NCBI GenBank assembly: GCA_014905825.1
Contig: JACGCN010000002.1
Coordinates: forward strand, 868,001-932,000
Length of the DNA stretch: 64,000 nucleotides
Direction: 5' to 3'
Source of the DNA: Lyophyllum atratum
Taxonomy: Eukaryota > Basidiomycota > Agaricomycetes > Agaricales > Lyophyllaceae
A program made the position numbers and the translations under genes. Below are positions 36,130 to 46,989 of the stretch, one piece after another (the first letter of the stretch is position 1; each line of letters opens with the position of its first letter). The notes under the pieces are model-generated. The model saw only the letters and a program-made list of their open reading frames with translations. It did not search any database and had not been told where the DNA came from.

Positions 36130-36978
36130 ATGCCTACACCCCTTGCAGAGTCGACCCTTTTCTTCTGCTGTGATCTGCAGACTGGCTTCCGTGAGCTCTC
36201 CTTCCTGCACCATTTCTACGCGCCATTTTAACGTTATCTGGTCCAGGCCCTTCCATTTACGGTTATGATCAGGTTGTAACAACCGCCAATAAAATGGTCA
36301 AGCTTGCAAAGGTGCCATAATAGTACTACATCTGATATCTCGGGCCTTGCTCACTTTCGCATCTCGCAATCCTATAGATTCTTGGAATCGAGGTGGTCTC
36401 CACGACACAATATGCCAAGGGTAATCGCAGTCTTCGCGTGACTCTCCTAGGCCTTAACTCACAACTACTTCAGTTTTCGGCGGCGTCGATCCTGGTGTTG
36501 ACCTTGATTCGCTCGGACCCCTCAAGCTCCCAACCATCGACAAGAGCCTGTTCTCAATGGTCACGGACGAGGTAAAGGCCATCCTCGAAGCCCGTCCACA
36601 CATCAAGCATATTGTTATCTTCGGCATCGAAGTACGCGTCACACGATCCTTTTTATTGCGTCACCCAGCTGACATTAATATGTCCAGGGTCAAATCTGCG
36701 TCCTCCAGACTACCCTGTCGTTGCTTGCCCTCCCAGCGAAATATACGCCATACATCGTCGCCGACGGTGTATCCTCCTCCAGTACTTTTGAGCTACCGAT
36801 TCTATTCGACCGCCTGCGCCAGGAAGGTGCGATAGTCGCCACCAGCGAGAGCCTGGGCTTCCAGCTCGTCGGCACCTCCTCCAACCCCAAATTCAAGGCC
36901 TTCAGCCAGTTCGTCAAAGAAACAAAAGCGGCTACCACAAAGGCTGGCGAGGTCCTGTTCCTCGGAAAGGCTCCTTGA
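36130..36978 (+). CDS. Isochorismatase-like cysteine hydrolase, copy 1
   Basis: This is a member of the isochorismatase-like hydrolase superfamily, ISOC1/ISOC2 type. Exons are read as 36130-36190, 36247-36311, 36378-36420, 36474-36631 and 36688-36978, for 205 residues. The catalytic triad expected for the family can be placed: Asp in FFCCDLQTGFRP, Lys in TIDKSLFSMV, and the nucleophilic Cys in FGIEGQICVLQTT. Further landmarks are ILGIEVVSTTQYAK, VDPGVDLDSLGPLKLP and RQEGAIVATSESLGFQL. No membrane helix is present; the location is probably cytosol or mitochondria. The physiological substrate of ISOC-type fungal proteins is not known. The gene stands head-to-tail with a paralog whose first four exons have exactly the same lengths. 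All frames are intact. Confidence 0.88.
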
Positions 36979-37218
36979 TCGGAATCCTGTTCACAGTGTG
37001 TCTGCGCGTGTACCTAGATTCACTTGAAAGTCTATACCATACGTGTCATCGATATTGGCATCCTAATTAGAATAGAATGATTGGCAGTCCAACACCGAGT
37101 GACAAATTAACATGCATCTCCGTGAACGGGACCCACACGGGCGCCCGATCCGAGCCCCTACCATTGAAAGAGACCCACCTGATCAATTCAGGACCCATCC
37201 CTTCCTGCCTGGACCACC

Positions 37219-38134
37219 ATGCCAATCCCGACGCCCGCCAACACTATCTTCTTTTTAATTGACCTGCAGTCTGTCTTCCGTGAGATTCTCGCTTCCAGCT
37301 CTGTGTAGCTTCTTGCCAATCGCCAACTAAACTTGTGGCATTGGTAGGATCGTCTATATCAGGGTTCGATCATCTGGTCTTTACGGCAAATAAGCTCTTG
37401 AAACTCGCCAATGTACAGTACCCAACCCTCATGCAAGCATCCATTCACGAACGTACCTATGCGTCTATAGATCATCGGATGCGAGGTGGTTAGCTGCACT
37501 CAGGCAGCCAGGGGTACGTTCATCCTCCTCTATGGCACAACTAACCACCTAATCCCCCCACAGCTCTAGGTCCGCTAGACCCTGCCATCGACCTCACATC
37601 CCTTGGGCCCCTGCATGTGGGCACCTATGACAAGACCAGCTTCTCTGCAATCACTCCTGATATACAGACAATCCTCCAAGCCCGCCCTGCTGTGAAGAAC
37701 GTCATCGTCTTCGGCATCGAGGTACGTCCATCCCTACCCCCATCCCTTCCAACACAGAACTAACCCTCCCACCCACCACACCCCAGGCCCACATCTGCGT
37801 CCTCCAAACCTCACTCGCCCTCCTACAGCCATCGTTCCGCACAGAACCCTACACTCCCTACGTAATAGCAGACTGCCTGGCCTCGCACAACGCCTGGGAG
37901 GTGCCGCTCGTACTACAGCGGCTACGACAAGAGGGCGCATTCGTCTCCACGTCCGAGAGCATCGGGTTCCAGCTGATCGGGGATTCCAAGCACCCACGAT
38001 TCAAAGCATTCAGCCAGTTGGTCAAGGAGACTAAGGAGGGCACCGAACGAGCGGGTGAGGCGCTCATCGTGGGCAACCAAAAGCCGCAGGAGTCTCCTGC
38101 AGCGACCCTTGTTGTGAAAAATGCGGCATTGTGA
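37219..38134 (+). CDS. Isochorismatase-like cysteine hydrolase, copy 2
   Basis: This is the tandem paralog of the preceding gene, 240 bases downstream. Exons are read as 37219-37279, 37348-37412, 37471-37513, 37564-37721 and 37787-38134, giving 224 residues. Exon lengths 61, 65, 43 and 158 are identical to copy 1, and only the last exon is longer. Triad residues are kept: Asp in FFLIDLQSVFR, Lys in TYDKTSFSAI, and Cys in EAHICVLQTS. The sequences otherwise differ much (copy 2 has IIGCEVVSCTQAA against ILGIEVVSTTQYA), so the duplication is not recent. The C-terminus has an extra tail of about 20 residues (NQKPQESPAATLVV). Divergence around the Cys (HICV against QICV) suggests a changed substrate. 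That is inference. Confidence 0.87.
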
Positions 38135-38990
38135 CTTTTCGAGTGCGATGGGATGCTCTAGATTTTGAATTGGTTGGTATGTACTGGGACGCTTAGACGT
38201 GCACTAGATTTTGTTTAGACATCCTCCCCTAGCACAGATGCGGTGGGAGCCACATAAAATTACGTAGAGTGTCAATACACTGGACCTTGGAACATGGAGC
38301 AGATCGCGACGCCGACGCTCGGAGAAACCAGAAGAGGAGGATTAGGGTGAACAGGCGTTAGACGTCTCAAAAATCAAACCTGGCTGTGGTCGGAGTAGGT
38401 TGGAGTCCAACGTTCGACCGTTGGCCTTCCCTCTCGACCTCTCCGTGTCATGGATGCCTCTTCCCAACCTTTTCCCCCGCTCCGATCAAACTCTCCAGAA
38501 ACTCTAGATGTTATGTTGGTATACTTTTCATGTACATGATTGTAGTATTGAGACGTTTAGGTGCTCGCGTATCCATGGTAATGGGAAACAAATGCGCTGA
38601 TCTATCTCGAGAAGATTACGGGAAGTTTCGGTGTATGTGTGGTGGTGGCCGATGAGAGGTTGGACCTAACATGCGCATCAAAATCATATCGTCTGGCTTA
38701 TACCAATTTGGGACAGGGTGCCCCATGCAGGAGCGTTTGCGGTCCTCCGTTCAACAAATCTAGACTTTGTCCTGACTGGAGCGATGCATGTCGACTCCGA
38801 TGGAGCGGCTGCTCGTGGATGACCCTGATACGTTTATCCGATCGCATTTTTCCCGTGGTGTGTACTCGCCCCCTTGGAAAATGGCCTCCAGGACCAAGGA
38901 GTGCCTCTGACCTTCGCAAGATCGAAGAGGGGCAAGTGACGTGCATTTTTGGCCAAAATACGTGGATGCGTAGGCTTGATCCATCTATCG
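38135..38990. other. convergent intergenic
   Basis: About 860 bases between the second isochorismatase gene and the end of the MRM2-like gene. Frames at 38386-38655 and 38639-39055 lack family signs, and the second overlaps the methyltransferase in antisense. Confidence 0.4.
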
Positions 38991-40139
38991 TTATCGCTGC
39001 GCGCCTTTCCATCCTTGACATAGGAAATACGCGTCTCCTGCCTCAGCGGTCCTAGGTAGAATAAACCTGACATCATGGAAATGAGGCACGAGGATATCGT
39101 TACGGAAATTTCGAAGTAGAGGGTGTCCAAGATGTCTCATCCTGGCGGTGCGCAGGCATATCGTTAGTTAATTAACCTACAAAAAGAAGGAAGCGGCAGG
39201 GAAGTTACACACATCAGCACTCCGCCACGCTTCCTGCCAATACTCTTTGCTGTGCGTAGGCGGCGTCGTGTGAATTCAAAGAGAGCAGTGACAGAGCCGG
39301 AGGCTTGCTTTAGCGTCGCGATTGGGGTTCCCTGAAGTCGGAACCGGCGATATCTGAGAGAATAATGTCAATCCTCGCCGTCGGGGTTGTCGCCTTTTGC
39401 GCTCAGGGCGTGGTGGATGAGGGAATCTGTGCCGGGCGAGAGGAAGTCCGCCTGGATGTAATGCGCACCGCGGATGGGGGCCATCTGACCAAGGTCCACA
39501 GAAACTATCTTCCCGCGACCTTTTCCTGTCTCCTCCTCGCCGTCACCCTCCAGATTCCAAGGGCCGAGAAGTTCGCGTGGATCGAAGATAGTCATCCATT
39601 CCATGAGGGTCTAGGGAACTGGCATCTTCATCAGATTGACTGGCGTGCCAGGGGCTTATGCTCGTCCTTGTAGGTTGATCTGAGGGCAAGACTCTGAGGA
39701 GTGAAAGTCGGCCGGGGGATATCCCAACCCAGCTTGCCAGCAACGACTTGAGTCCATCCACCCGGCGCAGCACCTAGGTCCACGACAGCTGTGTATATCT
39801 GGATGCGAGAGAAATCCTGTTCCATGTCGCTTCGATTTCGAGGAGCCTGAAAGCAGAGGGCCCGCGGTAGTAGCGGGGATTGGAGAGACGCTCTTTTATA
39901 CGGGGATCGCGGTAGTGGCTCGCTAGCCAGGCAGTCGTCGATTTAGGTTGAAATTTGGCGAGCGCTATCGAAGAGGGACGACAGGGCATACGCGTTTCGT
40001 CGACGCGAACAAATTTAATGGCGTGTCTGTTGGCGCCCAAATGGACGACGCCTTCCTCGGCGATGAATTCAAGAACACCAGCGTGCGTAGAGGCGGCTGG
40101 ATTGGCTGTTTGGCTAAAGCCACGGAAGCAAATCCGCAT
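38991..40139 (-). CDS. MRM2: FtsJ-type mitochondrial rRNA 2'-O-methyltransferase (MRM2-like), disrupted
   Basis: This resembles yeast Mrm2/human MRM2, which methylates the ribose of a uridine in mitochondrial large-subunit rRNA. The likely start gives MRICFRGFSQ, suitable as a mitochondrial presequence. The enzyme body is clear: HYRDPRIKERLSNPRYYRGPS, SAFRLLEIE, the SAM-binding VVDLGAAPGGWTQVVAGK, GRGKIVSVDLGQM, GAHYIQADFLS, DIILSDIA, LFEFTRRRLRTAKSIG, HLGHPLLRNFRNDIL and the end FLCQGWKGAQR. An intron at about 39142-39212 joins GVLM to MRHLGHP. The K-D-K-E type residues sit in YRGPSAFR, near DLGAAPGG and in the LSD motif. At least five frame breaks are needed, near 39826, 39620, 39371, 39335 and 39283. 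This is the most disrupted housekeeping-type gene in the window and could be a decaying copy rather than an error-laden intact one. Confidence 0.75.
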
Positions 40140-42404
40140 ATGCCGGTGTTCCGTTGAAACCCGGACCTGCGATGAACATCGACACTTGGAGGACCTATAC
40201 CGTTGAGACTCCAGATCTCCGGAGCCCATAATAATGACCTTTATCAACTCATCGACAGGAGAAGAAACTGCAGCAGCAGGGAAATTTATGCCAGTCTCAC
40301 AGATGATAGAATATGTGCTCTCGAGTTGAATGTACTTCGGCCGTCTTTCTTCTACCAAGCTTGGGGCGGCGCGTTGACTAACATCCTGGATGCTCAAGAG
40401 TCTTTCCCATAAATTGTTCGAAAATGGTAACAACTATACACACTCGGACCGCGAGCGCAAACGTCCCAGGTTCCTGCATACTAGTGGTTACTTCGGTCAA
40501 CGCCCACCAAGGCGCTTCGGCTCGCAGTATGGCGTGTTACAGAGGGGTTATGAGTCCTGCAGATATGCTTGCTCGTGGCGGATGCAGAACCAGAGGGCTC
40601 TGGCAATTCAACACCTTTAATAACCTCCGCTGCATGACTGTTTGCATCATTGAAAAAAACAACAGCGTCAGTGAAGATGGCTCAGGTTTAGGCTTCTAGG
40701 TACCCCACCTACCACATAGCGCAGGTTATGCCTAAGCAGCACCCCACAGTTTCACACTTTGGCAAGGTGCATCCTCCCGACGTCTTCAAGATCACGTCGT
40801 GCTAGTCCGACTGATGAAGACCGTTGATGTAGTACACGTCAAGCGTAAGACGCTGGCGGAAAGATAGTATCTTGGGTATGATAGGGGGGTGCATTCGGAG
40901 GGCGTAGCCCATAGACTTCGGGACGATGCGTCCCGATAATTTGTCCTGTGTGCTTTGAGATGCCCACAGATCGATATAGCAGGATAATATCTTCCTGGGA
41001 TGTTTCATCCTCTTTTATGCCACCGCCAATATCATCCGCCACCTGAAAGTAAGATCGATTGGTAGCAGAGACGTGTAGTTTCCAGCGATGCATTGTCAAT
41101 TTTGGATGGCGACCTCGCCGAACTGGCGACAAAGGTTCAATAGCTCCTAGATATCATCAATCGTTAGAGAATATAAACCTTCAGGTGTGTACGACAATAA
41201 AAACCTCATCGTCGTCTCTGGTGCTCAAAAGAGTGTGCACCAGATTTATAATCGGTAGCTAGAAGATCCAGCCAATACGCGCCCGTTTGTTTCTGCACCG
41301 GAGACAAAGAATGCGTGGAATTCACGAGTATCCGAAGTATACGACGTGTCAGCTCGTTTCGGCGCTCCAGAACAGTCGATAACTCAAAGAGAAACGGAAG
41401 AGTCCTAGGAGCGCGCGTTAATCACGAGTAGTTTTAGTGATTTTTATAGAACAGAACGCACTGTTGTAGCAACCCCTTGAACTCATCCTGTGTCCGCGAT
41501 ATTATCCAGCCAATCAGATATCCGACATAGTACCAGTCCTGTATTTCGGATGCTGAATATTTGGGGGCAGCAAGTGGAGAATTTGTGTCGACTGCCTACC
41601 TGGCGCGGAGGAGGTTGAAATGCCGGGAATGGAGCGGTCGTGATAAAATCGGAGTCGATATCCATGGGTCACGATACGGTTCTGGAGACAAGCCAGGATA
41701 GTAGTAGAAGTAGTATGTAGTAGCATGAGTAGACGTGATCGGTGCCTTCAACTTTGAAGAAAGAGGATGTCGGGCCGAGAACTCCGAATCTCCCCTTGTC
41801 TCCACTCCTCCAACCACATTGGTATCAACGTTTATGGCTATTCCAAGGGCATATGACCCACTCTCATTCGCCGTGGCACTCAACTAGCTGGAGTGTAAGC
41901 TCGACATGATTTCAGTCCCAGTCGTGACCTAGTTCCACTTTGATCCTGCGATACTAGTATCCCGACCTGCAGAGGCCCTGTGCAGGTGTGACCCCCGCTC
42001 TGCTCCCCGGTCTCTCTCCGCCATCAGAGATCCTTACCGCAATCACCAGAGTCAGGTCCTGGTCAGGTCACCCTGGATTCCCCCTGGATCTATTGCCCGA
42101 GCTCCACCCGTCGATTCAAACCACTTGCATACCCATTCCAAATCGCTATGTATAGTATGCATCGGAAACGTCGTAGCATGACCGCAACCATGACGCGCTC
42201 ATCTTGCCCCTCCCATTCCACAGTCCATCATGTGCGCGAGGTTTTAAAGTGTACCACTGGCCATCCCCACTGCCGTAATTCGTAACGCAAAATGCAGCCT
42301 TTTGACAGCGCGCCGACTAAGTGGTGACCGAGTCAACCTCAGGTTCCTTAGGCCGCAATTCACCCAAATTTACGCCTCCTTTGGCTATGCCAGAATGTTG
42401 ACTC
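40140..42404. other. gene-poor intergenic region
   Basis: Open frames on both strands (for example minus 40839-41132 and 41596-41883) are short, composition-neutral and without motifs. No repeat or RNA gene was recognised. Confidence 0.4.
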
Positions 42405-42800
42405 TTGTCAAATGACATGGTCTACGTACTATATACGCGACTCACCCCCGGATGTAAGCCCATTCTCCCTGCAAGAGTCACTTACCTCAAACACTTCAGG
42501 CCTTCGACGCCCGAAAGTTCCGTGGCCGCAGCCAGGGACTGGATGCGCAATTTCATTCCAGACCCTCCGTCCGATGATTACCGCTCTCTTCAAGGCGGTC
42601 CCATGTTCCCGCTGGACGGCACTTACGCTGTTCGAATGAGTAAATTTGTCACTCACGACGCACTCGGAATGTTTCAAGACCACGGCTGGGGTAATCACCC
42701 GCTGGGTTCATTCTTGGTACTACCCGCTCCTATATCATTCCCAAATGCCGCTTTGGGAACTAGCGTTGTAACATTGGTTATAAAGCTCCAGAAGCATTGA
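42405..42800 (+). CDS. Doubtful small ORF, 131 residues
   Basis: I do not recognise a family. The frame opens at a non-ATG codon in the plain reading; a true ATG lies at 42412 in another frame (MTWSTYYIRDSPPD), and an intron could join the two frames. The second half reads like protein (AARDWMRNFIPDPPSDDY, VTHDALGMFQDHGWGNHP). No signal peptide, membrane segment or motif is seen. It lies 74 bases before the secreted-protein gene on the same strand, so it could also be part of that gene's upstream region. Confidence 0.25.
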   Translation: MSNDMVYVLYTRLTPGCKPILPARVTYLKHFRPSTPESSVAAARDWMRNFIPDPPSDDYRSLQGGPMFPLDGTYAVRMSKFVTHDALGMFQDHGWGNHPLGSFLVLPAPISFPNAALGTSVVTLVIKLQKH

Positions 42801-42874
42801 GAAGCTGACCACAAAGCAGGTTAAGCACGAATACATTCGTCCTTCCAGCTCTCCAAGTCTCATATTCTCTGACA

Positions 42875-43733
42875 ATGCTTCGCATCTCGTTCCTCGCCGT
42901 CTCCACCCTTCTTCTCTCTACCCTCACCCTTGCCTCCCCCACCCCCTCCACCCTCCTTCCCCGCACATGCAACCCCAACTTCCAGGGCCAAGCCCAAACT
43001 ATCTTTGTGCGCCCACCGGTTACCGACACCGGCGTCTATGAGTGGACGCCCGCCTCCATCTCTCCAGGTGCCCATATCTCGCTGCAAAAGAATGACGTGA
43101 ACAGTGCTTTTGCAACGGCCGAGTTCCTGGTCGAGTTTACTGGGCAGCCCAATGGGTCGTATCGGATCAAGTGAGTGTTCTGTCTTTTAAGGGCTACAAA
43201 AGTCTTCGACTCGCGCGTCTCCGATGCTGCGTGACGTCTTTGCGTGCATGCAGTCCGTTCGCTCAACTGTTGCATAATTGCTTTTGGGGCGGACCAGGCA
43301 TGCTTACCAATTTATCAATTCTCCTTACTATATCTGTTGAGACTGACCGATCCATTCTAAACTGCAGACTAGCCGCCGACACGAACCGCTACATCGCGCT
43401 AACCGCCGGCGGGGGCGGCGCTCTCGCGTTTGACATCGCGTCCGGAGCTTCCATTCCGTATGTCAATCTCTCTGTACCACTTTATGACCACTGACCATGC
43501 TTTCAATCTGTAGTTCACAGGAGTTCACCATTACTTGCACTTCGTGCCCATCTCCCGATGACCGCTCGGATGCAAGGGGTTGCACCATCGCGCACCCGGT
43601 GTCTGGGAAGTGCATCACAGGATCTACGGATGGTACCACAGCTGACCCTCGGGGGATGCGATACTGCGGGGGTTTACTCGTTTTGGGAAGGGATCTAAAC
43701 TTCTCGCTCAGTGCAAGTGAGGACATCTGGTAA
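42875..43733 (+). CDS. Small secreted cysteine-containing protein
   Basis: No named family is certain. Exons are read as 42875-43170, 43368-43457 and 43514-43733, for 201 residues. A strong signal peptide opens the protein (MLRISFLAVSTLLLSTLTLAS), followed by Pro/Thr residues. The mature part has beta-rich, repeat-like pieces (FATAEFLVEFTGQPNGSYRI, ADTNRYIALTAGG) and a cluster of six cysteines in its second half (FTITCTSCP, ARGCTIAHPVSGKCI). The layout is like secreted ricin-B or beta-trefoil lectin-like proteins, but the QxW repeats are not seen, so this is only a suggestion. Frames and splice phases are consistent. It could act outside the hypha as a lectin or small effector-type protein. 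Confidence 0.7.
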
Positions 43734-44764
43734 TAGTGTGTTACAATACTGGTCTAGGGAATTAAGGTTTTCAATGGTTCGGGTCGATGTAGAGTATCAA
43801 TAGGGAAGGTGTAGTGCTGAAATAGAGTACGGGTGTATATGAGTGTATCGAAATGAATGCTTGGGTCCATAAGTGTCTGAAGGTGAAAGAACCATTGAAT
43901 GTCTTGGCATCATCAATGACAATACTACCAAAATTATCTGAAGCAGCAATGGCATGGGCGAATCGCGACATGCAACTCCGGATGGAGGACATAGTGAGAG
44001 GACGCCGATCGGATCAAGTGATGGCGGTGAGCAGCTCGGGTGGGTCGTCGAGCGTTCATACAGAGACTCAGCCGTCGGGAGGCGACCTGAAACCCACTCG
44101 CTGGATGGGATGGTATGTTATCATTTCCATCCCTTGATAGCCTTTTGGAACACAAGACAGCCCACCAGACTTCGCGCTTCACATCCCGAGCCGCATCTGC
44201 AAGTGAGACTATGCTAACAAGAGAAACTAGCATCGCCACAACCTGGATTGTAATCCTCAACAACTCGACATACCTGGCCTGAGGAAGACAACCACTTACC
44301 TGACTGAATGTCCACTTGGTGGATCCTGTTACATTCGACGCAATGGAGCTTTGGATCCATAGTACATTCGGCGTGACGATTAACAAACCAGCTTTCAGGA
44401 TGTGTGCTCTTGGCTTTATGGCATTATAACTTGTCCTGCAGATGGGCGCTTAGCTAAGGACGTCATAGTTGCACATGCGGCTTACTGGACATCTGTGGAA
44501 AGCCTCGATAAGGTTCTCGCGAAGACCCGTGCAGGACTTTCTTTGATGGGTCGTTTCGTCACCCTGCTCGTCGGCCAAACTGACGTGGATAGCCAAGCAA
44601 GTAGCCAGAGTGGCAGAGCGAAAAGGTTGGCACTACTCTTGCTTGTTGATATCACATGGAGTCCTTGTGCCGAGAAGTCGCAGGCGTATAACACCCACAC
44701 AAACGCACTCGCACCCAGCGCAGCCAGCATTCCAACTAAAAAGCTAGAGAAGAGATTCATCAGT
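43734..44764. other. intergenic with one hydrophobic ORF
   Basis: About one kilobase between the stops of two convergent genes. A minus-strand frame with a true ATG at 44760 runs to 44482 (92 residues) and has one or two hydrophobic helices (FLVGMLAALGASAFVWVLY). It begins just after the stop of the membrane-protein gene and may be a chance reading of its 3' region or an alternative end of that gene. Confidence 0.35.
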
Positions 44765-46164
44765 TTAAATGGTAAAGGAGCTGGAGCTTGCTATCGTACG
44801 CCATGCGGTGCAAGAAAACTTGACGGGAGGTGCTTCCGGCGGATTAAAGCGACGCCACGAAATTGTAACGCATATGTATGCTAGAATGGCATCTACGGAT
44901 GTCGGAACGTACATGTGTAGCGCAGTACCAATGACATATGCAAGCGTGGCTACTGCCACTACTCTGCCGACGAATTTATATCAGTAGGGAACACATTTCA
45001 TCAAGAAAAGGCGTACTTACATGAAGCTGTGAGCGTGAAACTTCGGCCTCTTGAAGAGATCCACTAGAACACCAAGCATCAAGAGGACGACGACAACTAC
45101 TGTTTTGGTGACGAGCTTCTCCAACATCCGGGAATGCGATGAACTGAAGGACGGTGAGGATTGCGGTAGTTGTAGCCGGGGTGAAGTCAATAGGGAGATG
45201 GTCCTTCAATGACACCTCTGTCCAACTGATCAAATCCGGCTGTGCTGCCATTCGCCAATCATTCCACTCGTCCATTGCGGAGACTCTGGAGATGGGACGT
45301 TGATAAAATTCACCACGGAGATGACGAGTTACATACAGAGCAGTAGAGTCCAGCGACATCTTTTCCGAAGCTGGGCAGCTACTTCTGGTCCTGTAGAGAT
45401 GTCCCCACAGACCAAGCACAAGACTCAACCAAATGAAGTGCATTGCGTACAAGGGTGTCCATAGAGCATAATAGGCGAGGAAGGTATTATTGGCGTTTAA
45501 CAAGTCACAAGCAGGCTGATTGAATTGCGAATGACTCCGTGTCAGAAGCGTAAACGCGATCATCGCAATCTCAAAACCCATACTCCCGATGGATAGGCCA
45601 GTCAAGAGGATGGCTTCCAGAGATTTGCGTCGACCAACTAGTTTCAATTTCATGGGAAGTCTCCCTGACAATGCTAGCCACCATATAGCAAGAGTCGCAG
45701 GAGATGCGACGGTGACGAGGACGAAGATTTCGTCGTTTCTGGTCAATTCTCCAAAGTAAATTGAGATTGTGCTTGCAATCAAAAGAGAATAGACGAGCCC
45801 TAGATGAGCGTAGATCATTGGGCGAGCTAATTGTGGACAGTATACGAGTACGATCGCTAATGGAGGATGGATAAGCGTCACTGCTAGAAGTTTGCATGGC
45901 CCGACGTACATAATACCACTGAAGTGACATAAACTGTTTCGCATATGGGTCAACGTAATCCAATAGTACCAGAGAATACACTTTACTGGAGACTCGTTGG
46001 CCTATTCCGGTTACATCTGCATTCGGGCACGGTCCAAAATCACAAGAATCCTGCGGAGGATTTAGGCAGTACACCTGGAGAAGTAGAGAACGATCTGTCG
46101 TAGAGCCATCGAGATGAAATGTTGGTAAAGGTGGAGAAAATGAGGTGGAAAAAATAGATGACAT
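44765..46164 (-). CDS. Multi-pass membrane protein, mushroom-specific family
   Basis: This is an integral membrane protein of a family I associate with Agaricomycetes, with no assigned function. Exons on the minus strand are read as 45987-46164, 45021-45933 and 44765-44963. The N-terminal extracellular-type segment holds CDFGPCPNADVTGIGQRVS. At least seven hydrophobic helices follow, including LLAVTLIHPPLAIVLVY, YSLLIASTISIYF, LTGLSIGSMGFEIAMIAFTL, FIWLSLVLGLWGHLY, and late ones around VVVVVLLMLGVLVDLF and VATLAYVIGTALHMYV. A conserved cytosolic-looking end reads ISWRRFNPPEAPPVKF. Two frame corrections are needed, near 45890 (one base missing) and near 45129 (one extra). The topology is receptor- or transporter-like, but no GPCR motif is clear. 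Confidence 0.7.
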
Positions 46165-46989
46165 CGCCTACGGTGAAGATGGATGGATAGCCTGCCAACA
46201 CGACCGAGAATTTAATGCGGACGCCTATAATCAAATCACTATTCGGAATACATGGTCCAAGGCGCTAGAACCTCGTAAGGGAAGCGGCATCGAGAACTTG
46301 GATGTAGATCCGCACAATGAGTCAGCTCAGGGTCATATTATTATAAGTTGAAAATGAGTGCACACCGATCGACAACGACCAACCAGCCGAACAAGCTCAG
46401 AAAAGCCCGCCGTGCTAACATTCGCCTCTTTATTTTAGTCTCTCCTACACAGACATAATCAGTCGTTCCTTCGTTCTTTATGATGTTGACTCGACATGAG
46501 ATGAATGTCTGCTCAGCCTCTGCTGCTGCTGAAGAACACCTGGCCCTAAAATTAGTGGAGACTCGTAATCTTCAAGTGTAAGTAACTACCTGGAATCTTG
46601 CGTCCCCGATGGGCCATAAATTACACGTGAAAACGCCACCTCACGCCACCTCGCATCTAATTTAGCCAGCCGCCAGCGTCGACTGCGGACCCTTATTTAG
46701 ACTCGAGCCGGCCGGGACTCCATGCATCTCCTCTTGCATTGACCCCTTGATAGCGCGTCGTGTCACTGTAAGCAAGCCGAGGGCCATACATATGTATGCC
46801 ATACGCGAGTGGGCCCGCTATGCACGGGTTCGGAAAGAGAAGACTTCCCATTAGGAAACGCGGGGAGTGCTATAACGGTCAAAATAACATCCATCGGGTG
46901 TCAAGTTTCGCGCAGCTGATTAAACCAGAGAGGGTATACCAGACAAATTACACACAATAATACATTATCTCCACAAACTCCACCAAAAC
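46165..46989. other. intergenic
   Basis: About 825 bases between the membrane-protein gene start and the end of the phosphatase gene, both on the minus strand. It should hold the membrane-protein promoter. No other feature is visible. Confidence 0.4.

Noticed and set aside
40140..42404. Retroelement remnant
   Set aside because: No reverse transcriptase, integrase or long terminal repeat motifs could be read in any frame.
44482..44760. Separate 92-residue membrane protein on the minus strand
   Set aside because: It has a real ATG and a hydrophobic helix but begins right after the stop of the multi-pass membrane protein, with no space for a promoter and no family match. Kept only as a note.
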